NCBI GenBank assembly: GCA_023807065.1
Contig: JAJJLU010000404.1
Coordinates: 1-52,338 of the forward strand
DNA length: 52,338 nucleotides
Reading direction: 5' to 3'
DNA from: Isotricha intestinalis
Taxonomy: Eukaryota; Ciliophora; Litostomatea; Vestibuliferida; Isotrichidae
A program made the position numbers and the translations under genes. The notes beneath the pieces were generated by a model. The model made no database searches and was not told the DNA's origin. It saw only the letters and a program-made list of their open reading frames with translations. Every line of letters starts with the position of its first letter. The first letter of the stretch is position 1. This document shows, in pieces, positions 19,423-27,788 of the stretch.

Positions 19423-19768
19423 ATCCCTTCACTCAATCTTTTAAAAGAAAAATTAAAATAATAAGAAAATTAAATGCAAATTATTTTTATGTATGTCATT
19501 TAAATCTTTCATAAATTCAACCATTTGTTTAGTATGAATCTGGTCTCTTCTTTTTGTAATAATCCTGGAGTGTCTTTAACTTCAATTGATGACTCAATAG
19601 AACTTATTTTTTTAATTGTTTTAGTAGTACAAGAGTCTTCTTCATCTGAAATAATAAATTCTTCTCTTCCCAAAATCATATTTCCAAATGAACTTTTACC
19701 TGTATCAATCTCACACCTATTAATAAAATAGTTTTCTTATTTCCATTATTCCATATAAAAGAAATCAT
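19369..19768 (-). pseudogene. Decayed AIG1/GIMAP-type GTPase, N-terminal half
   Basis: Read on the minus strand, three frames carry consecutive pieces of an AIG1-type GTP-binding domain. First comes a KKTILLIG strand (about 19700-19725). A frame change leads to TGKSSFGNMILG, the P-loop with the family's SSxGNxILG extension. The same frame continues through DTPGLL, the G3 motif. After another frame change comes a helix ending KDLN, and after a third RLSEGIQNMIKLLYNVFP. The order of motifs is that of AIG1 proteins, but at least three frameshifts and stops break it. It ends exactly where the SEH1 duplication ends (19368/19369). AIG1 GTPases include plant AIG1 and vertebrate GIMAPs; nothing here can be translated as one protein. 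Confidence 0.72.
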
Positions 19769-19812
19769 TTGAAAAATACTGATTATATAGTTTATATATC
19801 AATTTATTTTAC

Positions 19813-20040
19813 AGACTTTACCTCCTAATGAAATAATTCGTAGAGGTAATAATAAATATAAAGAAGTAAAAGATATTTTTGAAACTGAGACACATGAATA
19901 AAATGAAGGAAATAGAATCGAAGTTATTGAAAGAAAATATAAAAAACACAATTTATATATTAGAAAGAAAATGTGATATATAGTGAAAGGAAATTATAGA
20001 GTAAAAAGAAAAAGTGTTATCAAAATTGGAAGAAAAAGGA
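19813..20040 (+). pseudogene. Possible AIG1-type C-terminal remnant, opposite orientation
   Basis: On the plus strand a mostly open frame begins after a TTTTACAG and reads PPNEIIRRGNNKYKEV..., then charged, strand-rich sequence. It is interrupted by TAA and TGA and loses coding character near 20040. Charged tails of this kind follow the GTPase domain in some protist AIG1 proteins, so it may be the other half of the gene whose N-terminal part lies inverted next to it. This is pattern-based and uncertain; decayed coding sequence is the safer description. Confidence 0.35.
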
Positions 20041-20047
20041 ATAACTG

Positions 20048-20430
20048 TTTATATTATTTTTATTTATGGTTTATTTATTTCAAATAAAATTTTCATCTAA
20101 TTATTTTTATGGTCAGATAAAAATTTAAATTAAATTATTAACTCCCTAAAAAAAAAAATAATTGAAAAAATGGAAATAAAAAATGAAGGTTACCTTCAAG
20201 AAATAGCATTTAATTACAACGGAGACAAAATGGCAATATGTTCATCCTCTCACGAAATAACAATATATTACAAAAAAGAAAAAGAGCAAAAAAAGAAAAA
20301 ACCAAATAGTTCAATAATGTCATCTTTATCAGCAGAAATGCCAATATTAAAATTAATAGATCAATCTGAATGGAATTATATGTATCCTTGGAATATTGAT
20401 GGTCCAGTTTTTAGAATTCAATGGTCTAAT
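20048..20430 (+). repeat. Segmental duplication, copy 2 (promoter and 5' end of intact SEH1)
   Basis: Partner of 18951-19368, in direct orientation about 1.1 kb away. It includes the upstream sequence TTTATTTATGGTTTATT, the tract before the start codon, and the first 87 codons of SEH1. Confidence 0.9.
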
Positions 20431-21168
20431 CCTCAATTTGGAGATTTAATTGCTTCATGTGGTTTTGATAAGAGAATAATGATATGGAAAGAAAAAAAAG
20501 TTAAATTAACATATTGTGCTAAAATTGAATTTTCTGATAGTGTTGAAGATATTTCTTTTAGTCCTAAAGAATATGGTTTAAAATTAGCTGCTGTTACTTT
20601 AAATGGAATGTTAAAAATATTTGAACCTTCTGATTTAATTAATTTCTTTAATTGGGATTCTGTTTATTCTAAAGACATTAATAATTCTGGTTGTTCTTGT
20701 TTATGTTGGAATCCTAATTCTTTTGATCCTCAAAGTTTAGTTATTGGATGTAAAATTCAGAAAGATAATATTGAAGAAAGTAAATGTAATTTAATTCAAA
20801 TTTTAACTTATAATGAATATAAGAAACAATTTAATATTCATAAATTAGAAGGATGTCATAATAATAGTATTACTGATATTGAATGGGCTAATAGATTTGG
20901 AAGAAATTACCATTTAATTGCTTCTACTTCTTTAGATATGAAATTAGTTGTTTGGGAAGTTAAATTTATTACAGAAAAAAAAACAAGAAATTTTGATGAA
21001 ATTAATATTCAATTTCAACCTATTTTTATTTTTAATCATGATAAACCATTATGGAGATGTTCTTTTAATAATAGTGCACAATATTTAAGTTGCATTGATG
21101 AAAATGGAAAAGTTTTTCTATTTCTAAAAAGTGAAAGAAGTAAATTTCAAAATATTAAAATTTTTTAA
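20170..21168 (+). CDS. SEH1: Nucleoporin SEH1, WD40
   Basis: A 332-residue WD40 protein (human SEH1 is about 360). Recognisable SEH1 features run in order: an N-terminal blade with FNYNGDKMAICSSSHEITIY; VFRIQWSNPQFGDLIASCGF, matching the family's VWRVxWAHPEFG; SPKEYGLKLAAV; SCLCWNPNS; WANRFGRNYHLIAST; and a final LWRCSFN. SEH1 belongs to the Y-shaped (Nup107-160) nuclear pore subcomplex and to the GATOR2/SEA complex that controls TORC1. An insertion in blade 1 (Lys-rich, about 37-60) is specific to this organism. It is the intact member of the local duplication; its upstream region and first 261 coding bases are also present at 18951-19368. Confidence 0.9.
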   Translation: MEIKNEGYLQEIAFNYNGDKMAICSSSHEITIYYKKEKEQKKKKPNSSIMSSLSAEMPILKLIDQSEWNYMYPWNIDGPVFRIQWSNPQFGDLIASCGFDKRIMIWKEKKVKLTYCAKIEFSDSVEDISFSPKEYGLKLAAVTLNGMLKIFEPSDLINFFNWDSVYSKDINNSGCSCLCWNPNSFDPQSLVIGCKIQKDNIEESKCNLIQILTYNEYKKQFNIHKLEGCHNNSITDIEWANRFGRNYHLIASTSLDMKLVVWEVKFITEKKTRNFDEINIQFQPIFIFNHDKPLWRCSFNNSAQYLSCIDENGKVFLFLKSERSKFQNIKIF

Positions 21169-21371
21169 AAAGAACTAAGAACTGAATGTTAAAATAAAAT
21201 TAAAAAAAATTGTATTTTATATATATTTAAATTATTCATTGGAAAAATTATGATAATATATTTCAAAAATATAATTACAATTGTAAATTAAATTAGTTCT
21301 ACTTAATTATTTTGTTTAAAATATTAGTAAATTAATTCTATAATTTTTATTTATTTATTTAAATTAAGTTT

Positions 21372-21806
21372 TTATTTTTCATATGTTCCATACCAAAATT
21401 CATTTGATTCTTTTATTTCTTGACAATTTTTCATTATTTTTCTTCTTTCTAAACAAATATTTCTATATTCATCAAAATCGAAATTTTTATTATCAACATC
21501 AATATATCTATAAAAATTACAATAAAAAGAAAGTTCATTTTTTTTATTCTTTTGAATAAAAGCATAAACTATAATTAAAGGATTTTTATTTTTTATTTGA
21601 ATTATATTTGAAACTCTTGAAAAATTTACATATATTTTATTTCCTTTAAAAGAAATAACTCCAATATTATTAGATTGATCATAATTAGTTAAATATCCTA
21701 TAAAAGATATATTTTTTTGTTTTTCACATTCTAATTCATTACAAATATCATTAAATTCTTTTTCATCTAAAAAATAAAATTCATAAGGATTATTTTGATA
21801 ATACAT
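21372..21806 (-). CDS. Small OB-fold-like protein, possibly TEN1-like
   Basis: A 144-residue protein. After a short acidic N terminus there are five or so predicted strands: ISFIGYLTNYD, IGVISFKGNKIYVNFS, PLIIVYAFIQ and ELSFYCNFYRYID, followed by a C-terminal helix with ERR. This strand-strand-strand-helix order and size fit a single OB fold, as in TEN1 of the CST complex or RPA3. The sequence G-x-L-x-x-Y-D near the first strand and a helix after the last resemble TEN1. OB folds of this kind bind single-stranded DNA or partner OB proteins. Family identity is a guess; the fold is moderately supported. It is divergent from the ABC transporter gene, about 100 bp apart. Confidence 0.4.
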   Translation of the reverse strand: MYYQNNPYEFYFLDEKEFNDICNELECEKQKNISFIGYLTNYDQSNNIGVISFKGNKIYVNFSRVSNIIQIKNKNPLIIVYAFIQKNKKNELSFYCNFYRYIDVDNKNFDFDEYRNICLERRKIMKNCQEIKESNEFWYGTYEK

Positions 21807-21902
21807 TTTCTTTTAAATTTATAAATTGAATATAAGGCAATTATTAAAAAATTATTTTATGAAAAGAAAGAAATTATTATTTAAGAAAAATATTAATTTT
21901 TT

Positions 21903-24900
21903 ATGGAGAATTCTCTAGAATTGAATTTTGATTTAGATTATGAAATTCCATTCAAAGAATCATCTTCAGATGAAATAATAAATACATCTTATTATCAAAA
22001 TAGGAAAAAAACAAGTGTAAAATTAATATGTAAAAATTTATTTTTTGATTGGACAAGACAAGCAATGAGAATTTCTAATAATAAAAGTTTAAAAATAAAG
22101 CATTTAGCTCCAATAGGAGATAATGTAATTCAATATTTATTTGATATTTTATATAATAAATGGTATACAAAACCACAAAATTTTTCTGATAGCATTCATG
22201 TCAGAAAATATCATCAAAAATCACTTTGTCCATTATTTTTTACATTATTATCTTGTAATAAATCAAATGTTTTTTTTGTCTTATTTTTATCTTTGCTTTT
22301 TTTACTTACTCAATTTTTTCATATTAATTTATTAAGAAATCTTATTTTTTTATTCAAAGATAATAAAAATATTATAAATATTTATAAATATGCTTTTTTA
22401 TTTCTTGTCAATAAAATTTGCTCAATTTTTTTAATACATCATACAATGTTTAATAGTCAAATTTTAGGAATTAATGCAGGAAATATGTTAAGTGCTTTAG
22501 TTTATGAAAAAATTTTAAGAACTTCTGCTTTTTTAAAAGGAAATTTAAGTGAAGGAGAAATGATAAATTATATTCAAATTGATATTGATACTTTAGGCTT
22601 TGTTTTTTTTTATGCTCCTTTAACTGTTATTGTTCCTTTACAAATGTTTTTATATATTTATCTTCTTTTCAGATTTTTTGGTGTCACTTTTATTTTTGGA
22701 GTTATTATTTTTTTAGTAATATTTTTAATTGCTTGGATTATTCAAAAAATTTATATTTCCAATCAAAGACTTTTATTAAAAAATAAAGATAAAAGAATGA
22801 AATTAACTTCTAATGTTTTACATATTATAAAAATATTAAAGTTATATGTTTGGGAAGAAGAATTTTTAAAAAGGATTGAAAAAGAAAGAATAAATGAATT
22901 AAAAACAATGAAAAAAATTCAAAATGTTTATGTATTATCTGGTTTTGTTCATAGAAGTATTCCTTTATTTTTAGCAATATCATCAATTGGTATATACACT
23001 TTAATTTATGGTAAAATTCCAATTGAAAATTTATTAACATCTATAGAAATATTTGATTCAATGGCTAATCCTTTATATAGATTACCAATATTTATAACAT
23101 CATTATTAAATTGCTTAATATCAATGAAGAGAATAGAAACATTTTTAATGACAAAAGACATACAAAGAAGTAGTATTCAGAATAAAGAAATGAAAAATAA
23201 TAATATAATGTTAAAATTTACAAAATGTAATTTTGGAATAAAAAATAATGAAACGCAAACAAATAATATATTATTACATGATATAGATATAGAAATTAAT
23301 AAAGGAGATATGGTTGCAGTTTTAGGAGAAACAGGAAGTGGAAAAACATGTTTAGCAAATGCAATATTAAATTATTTAGAATATATAAAACCTACAAATA
23401 CAACTTCAGATAAAAATAACAAAAATAATATTAAATGTCAAAATATAATAAATGGGTCAATATCATATGCTCCTCAAAATCCTTGGATAATGAATGATAC
23501 AATAAGAAATAATATATTATTTTTTAATGAATTAAATATAGAAAAATATAAAGAAATATTACAAATATGTCAATTAACTTCAGATTTAGATAATTTACCA
23601 GGAGGAGAACTAACTGAAGTGTCATCAAATGGAACTAATATTAGTGGAGGTCAAAAAGCAAGAATAAGTTTAGCAAGGGCAATTTATAAAGAAAGTGATA
23701 TATATTTATTTGATGATCCTATTTCAAGTGTTGATTCTATTAATTCATATGAAATTTTTAATAAAGTATTAATTGAACATTTAAAAGGAAAAACTAGAAT
23801 TTTAATTAGACATGATATTCAAAATTTACATATGATGAATAAAATAATTTTTATGGAAAAAGGAAAAGTAATTTGGAGTGGAAGTTATAAAGATTTTATT
23901 AAAACTGATTTATATAAAAATTTAGTTAAACAAGTTAAAAGAAAAACAACTTTAGAAGAAGAAAGATTATCTCAAAGAAGAAAGTCCGTAAGACATTTAA
24001 GAGAAAAAATACCTTCAATAGGTCATGAATTAGATAAAATAGAAAAAGGAAAATTAATAAAAGATGAAGAAATGAAACAAGGTAAAATTTCATATCAATT
24101 ATATTTTAAATTATTAAAATTAATGGGAGGATATTCTTTTTGTTTTTTAATTGTTATATTGTCTATTGCTTGTGAATGCTCTCAAGTTGGAGGAAATGTT
24201 TGGTTAATGTTTTGGTCTTCTAATAAAATGGATAATTTATATGCTTTTTTAGTTTATACTGAATTAGGTCTTTTGTCTTTATTTTTTTTATTTTTGAAAG
24301 AATTTTTATTTTCAAGAGCTTTACTTTATATTAATAGGAATTTACATGATCAAATGTTAACTAAATTATTTTCAGCTCCTATAAACTTATTTTTTGATAT
24401 TGTTCCAATTGGTCAATGTATTAATAGACTGACAAGTGATTTAGAAAAATGTAAATTAATATTAAAATTATTATCCCAAATTTTAAGGAGCGATATAATT
24501 TTATTATTAGCAATAATAGTTTGTGCACATTATAATATATATTCATTAATTTCTCCACCAATATTATTTTTTTTTGGATTTGTAATTACAAATTATTATA
24601 TTAGTGCAGGAAGAGATTTAAATAGATTAGATGGAATAGCAAGATCTCCAATAGTTTCTGGATTTAGTGAAAGTATTTCAGGAGCAATTATAATTAGAAG
24701 TTTTAATGAACAAAAACATTTTCAAGAAAAATTATTTAAACATTTAAATGATTATTATACTGTTATTAATTATAAATTTGGAGCTACAAATTGGTATTCT
24801 TTATATTTAGATTTATCATCATTTATATATTTATTCGTTATTGTAGTTGGAGCTTGTATTTTCCATGATAAATTCTCTCCTGAAGCAATTGGATTAATGT

Positions 24901-25829
24901 TAAAATATTCAATATCTTTTAGTGAGCAAATGTTAAATGCTTTAGATTTTACATCAAATTTAGAGAAAAGTATGGTTAATTATGAAAGATGTGATGAATA
25001 TACTAAAATAATACAAGAAAAACCAAGAGAAATGCCAAGAGATAAATTACTTAGAAATTGGCCAAATGAAGGTATTATTAAAATTGTAAATTATAGTGCT
25101 CGTTATAGACCAGAAACTGAATTAGCTTTAAATAATATTAATTTGGAAATTAAAAGTAAGGAAAAAATTGGTGTTGTTGGTAAAAGTGGAAGTGGGAAAA
25201 GTTCTTTATTTCTTGCAATATATAGAATATTTGAATCTAATAAAGGTTTTATTTATATTGATAATGAAAATATTTCTAATCTTGGTTTAAAAAAATTAAG
25301 AGAAAATTTATGTATTGTTCCTCAAGATCCTACTTTAATTGAAGGTACTATTAGAGATAATATTGATCCTTTAAATGAATATAATGATAAAGATATTTGT
25401 AATATTTTAAAAGAATTAGATTTTTTTGATTTCATTGATGATAATATATATGATAAAAAATTTTCTAAATCACTTAATTTTAAAATTACTGAATTTGGAA
25501 ATAATTTATCGTTAGGGAAAAAACAACTTTTATGTTTTGCTAGAGCAATATTAAAAAAATCTAAAATTATTTTTTTAGATGAAGCTACTGCTTCTTTAGA
25601 TCAAAAAACTGAAGATATTATTGAAAAAATAATTGATAAATATTTTAAAGATAATACTGTCTTGACAATTGCTCATAGAGTTCAAACTGTTAAAAAATGT
25701 GATAGAGTTATTGTAATGGATCAAGGAAAAGTTATTGAATTTGATAAACCAGAAATTTTATTAAAAAAACAAAACAGTCTTTTTGCATCCTTATATTATA
25801 AAAATTTAAAATCTTTAGTCGCTTCTTAA
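21903..25829 (+). CDS. ABC transporter, subfamily C (MRP-like), full length
   Basis: A 1308-residue transporter, TMD1-NBD1-TMD2-NBD2, without the extra TMD0 of long MRPs. NBD1 (about 440-650) has Walker A GETGSGKT, Q-loop YAPQNPW, signature ISGGQKARISLARAIY and Walker B LFDDPISSVD, with Asp in place of the usual catalytic Glu, as is typical of ABCC. NBD2 (about 1055-1300) has GKSGSGKSS, the ABCC phrase PQDPTLIEGTIRDNIDP, FLDEATASLD and LTIAHRVQT. Its signature reads LSLGKKQ, where LSxGQ is usual. These proteins export organic anions, conjugates or drugs using ATP. The substrate is unknown. No intron is needed across nearly 4 kb. Confidence 0.95.
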   Translation: MENSLELNFDLDYEIPFKESSSDEIINTSYYQNRKKTSVKLICKNLFFDWTRQAMRISNNKSLKIKHLAPIGDNVIQYLFDILYNKWYTKPQNFSDSIHVRKYHQKSLCPLFFTLLSCNKSNVFFVLFLSLLFLLTQFFHINLLRNLIFLFKDNKNIINIYKYAFLFLVNKICSIFLIHHTMFNSQILGINAGNMLSALVYEKILRTSAFLKGNLSEGEMINYIQIDIDTLGFVFFYAPLTVIVPLQMFLYIYLLFRFFGVTFIFGVIIFLVIFLIAWIIQKIYISNQRLLLKNKDKRMKLTSNVLHIIKILKLYVWEEEFLKRIEKERINELKTMKKIQNVYVLSGFVHRSIPLFLAISSIGIYTLIYGKIPIENLLTSIEIFDSMANPLYRLPIFITSLLNCLISMKRIETFLMTKDIQRSSIQNKEMKNNNIMLKFTKCNFGIKNNETQTNNILLHDIDIEINKGDMVAVLGETGSGKTCLANAILNYLEYIKPTNTTSDKNNKNNIKCQNIINGSISYAPQNPWIMNDTIRNNILFFNELNIEKYKEILQICQLTSDLDNLPGGELTEVSSNGTNISGGQKARISLARAIYKESDIYLFDDPISSVDSINSYEIFNKVLIEHLKGKTRILIRHDIQNLHMMNKIIFMEKGKVIWSGSYKDFIKTDLYKNLVKQVKRKTTLEEERLSQRRKSVRHLREKIPSIGHELDKIEKGKLIKDEEMKQGKISYQLYFKLLKLMGGYSFCFLIVILSIACECSQVGGNVWLMFWSSNKMDNLYAFLVYTELGLLSLFFLFLKEFLFSRALLYINRNLHDQMLTKLFSAPINLFFDIVPIGQCINRLTSDLEKCKLILKLLSQILRSDIILLLAIIVCAHYNIYSLISPPILFFFGFVITNYYISAGRDLNRLDGIARSPIVSGFSESISGAIIIRSFNEQKHFQEKLFKHLNDYYTVINYKFGATNWYSLYLDLSSFIYLFVIVVGACIFHDKFSPEAIGLMLKYSISFSEQMLNALDFTSNLEKSMVNYERCDEYTKIIQEKPREMPRDKLLRNWPNEGIIKIVNYSARYRPETELALNNINLEIKSKEKIGVVGKSGSGKSSLFLAIYRIFESNKGFIYIDNENISNLGLKKLRENLCIVPQDPTLIEGTIRDNIDPLNEYNDKDICNILKELDFFDFIDDNIYDKKFSKSLNFKITEFGNNLSLGKKQLLCFARAILKKSKIIFLDEATASLDQKTEDIIEKIIDKYFKDNTVLTIAHRVQTVKKCDRVIVMDQGKVIEFDKPEILLKKQNSLFASLYYKNLKSLVAS

Positions 25830-25996
25830 AAATTAAATATAAATAGAAACTTAATTTTTTAAATGATATAATATTGTGATTATATTATTAAATAATATAA
25901 AGAATTTTTTTTAATTAATTTATTTTACATAAATGCATTCAAATTTTTAATAATAATTTTTAGGAAAAACACTAAGTATTTTTAAATAATTTGTAA

Positions 25997-27643
25997 ATGG
26001 CTCGTTTAGACCAAGGTTATAAAATAGCATATTTCTTAATTTTATTTTTAATGTTTCTTCATATATATTTTGTAATATTTTTCACAGAATGTAAAATAAG
26101 AACAAGTTCAAAATTTCATTCAAAAAGATGGATAAATGAAACAAATGGTCCTTTATTTGATGGAATATTATATTTAGAAGAAAAAAAATTAGAAGAATCA
26201 TGTTCAGAAAATTATACAAATTATACATTATTAGCATGGCCAGGAATTAATGAAGGAGTATTTTTAAATAACATTGAATATGATTATCCATGTAAATATT
26301 CAACTAATAATTTAGGATTTAATAGAACTGAATTTAAAATTGGTTCTATTTATTCTCTTGGAATTGGAAGTGGAGATTTAATTGCAGAATATGAAATTAA
26401 TACTCCTTTTAGTGAACAATGCTATAATAACAATAAAAATAATAAATGTTATTGCCCTAAAAATATTGTTTCTTATCAAGAATTTATTGGAAATGGTTTC
26501 ATTATTCCTAATAAAAATGATACTTTAAATATTAGAAGATTAATTAAAAAAATTGAAAAAGTTGATAATATGAATATTAGTGTTATTGATGGAAAAAAAT
26601 TATGTATGAAAAAAGTTTATAATTTCACTTCTTTGTTTAACAAATTAAATAGAACTTGTGAAAATGGAGTTTTATGTGGAAATTTATGTATTTTTGGAGA
26701 AAAAAAATGTCCTAACTTAAATCAAATTGATTTAATTTCTAATGAAAATAACAAAAATAAGAAAATTCAACAAAAATTAATTTCTTCTTTAGATTTTTCT
26801 TATAATGGAATTGAATGCTCAATGATTAATAGAAATACAATGCATAAAATGTATAAAGATAATCCAAATGAATCAAAATATGTTTTAAGTAAATTTAACA
26901 ACACTAATTTTAAAAATAAAAAATTATTTTCTTGTTTTTATAATGAAACTCATGCTGAAAAAGAAGAAGATATAATTGTATTATCTGAAAATTCTTTAGA
27001 AAAATTTTATAAAAGAACTGATATTGATTTTTATATAAATAATATTGAAGAATATAAAAATTATATTGGAAAAGAAGATAAATTATATTTAACGGCAACT
27101 TCATTTTTTGATTTTAATATAACTGAAAATAGTTCTTGTTCAAATAATACTTTAAAAGAAATTAAATTTAGTTTTGACTCTGCAAGGAAAATATCTCTTA
27201 TTAATGTTGGAAATATATTTATTCTGGAATTTGCTTTTATTTTTATTCTTTGTTATTTATGTTATAGACATTTTGTGATTCTTTCAATTAGAACTCAACC
27301 TCAATTTAAATTTATTTATACTAAATATTTTATTATACTTACTCTTGGTTTTTTCTTTGCAAATTTTTTTATTTATAATACAAATGTTGAATATAAAGAA
27401 AATATTAATAAATCTATTGAATATTTAGATAAAATAGTCATTAATAAATGTTTTATTAATGAAGAATATTTAAAACATTTAAGAAAGTTAAAAAAGAGAT
27501 TAGAAGATTTTTCTTTATTAAATTATTCAATATATGAAAATTTATTATATGAAAATATAACTTTTATAATAATTGCAATATTAATTGTAACTTCAAAAAT
27601 AAATTTAAAAGATTTATGGAAAATGACATATAAAGAATATTAA
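25997..27643 (+). CDS. Membrane protein with large glycosylated Cys-rich ectodomain
   Basis: A 548-residue protein. It has an N-terminal hydrophobic segment (about 11-32), a roughly 370-residue hydrophilic domain, and three more membrane segments near 407-427, 438-460 and 525-543. The large domain holds many N-x-S/T sequons (for example NYTNYT, NRTE, NITENSS) and repeated cysteines, including CYCPKN and NRTCENGVLCGNLC, as expected outside the cytosol. The layout of one N-terminal and three C-terminal segments around an ectodomain recalls TMEM43, but I see no sequence motif of that family. The function is unknown. It follows the ABCC transporter by 167 bp on the same strand; each probably has its own promoter. 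Confidence 0.7.
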   Translation: MARLDQGYKIAYFLILFLMFLHIYFVIFFTECKIRTSSKFHSKRWINETNGPLFDGILYLEEKKLEESCSENYTNYTLLAWPGINEGVFLNNIEYDYPCKYSTNNLGFNRTEFKIGSIYSLGIGSGDLIAEYEINTPFSEQCYNNNKNNKCYCPKNIVSYQEFIGNGFIIPNKNDTLNIRRLIKKIEKVDNMNISVIDGKKLCMKKVYNFTSLFNKLNRTCENGVLCGNLCIFGEKKCPNLNQIDLISNENNKNKKIQQKLISSLDFSYNGIECSMINRNTMHKMYKDNPNESKYVLSKFNNTNFKNKKLFSCFYNETHAEKEEDIIVLSENSLEKFYKRTDIDFYINNIEEYKNYIGKEDKLYLTATSFFDFNITENSSCSNNTLKEIKFSFDSARKISLINVGNIFILEFAFIFILCYLCYRHFVILSIRTQPQFKFIYTKYFIILTLGFFFANFFIYNTNVEYKENINKSIEYLDKIVINKCFINEEYLKHLRKLKKRLEDFSLLNYSIYENLLYENITFIIIAILIVTSKINLKDLWKMTYKEY

Positions 27644-27788
27644 AAATTGAGTTCAAAATAATAATATGTTGCATAACTTATTTAATTACAAGTTTAAAAT
27701 TAATTTAAATAATCAAAAAAAGAAAAAAATTCTGAATTACTCATAAATAAATATAAAAATCTAAAAATTATATTATTATCAAATATTA

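Noticed and set aside
19525..19731. Plus-strand 68-codon frame with a Ser-rich sequence
   Set aside because: It is antisense to the AIG1 pseudogene, whose motifs are clear on the other strand.
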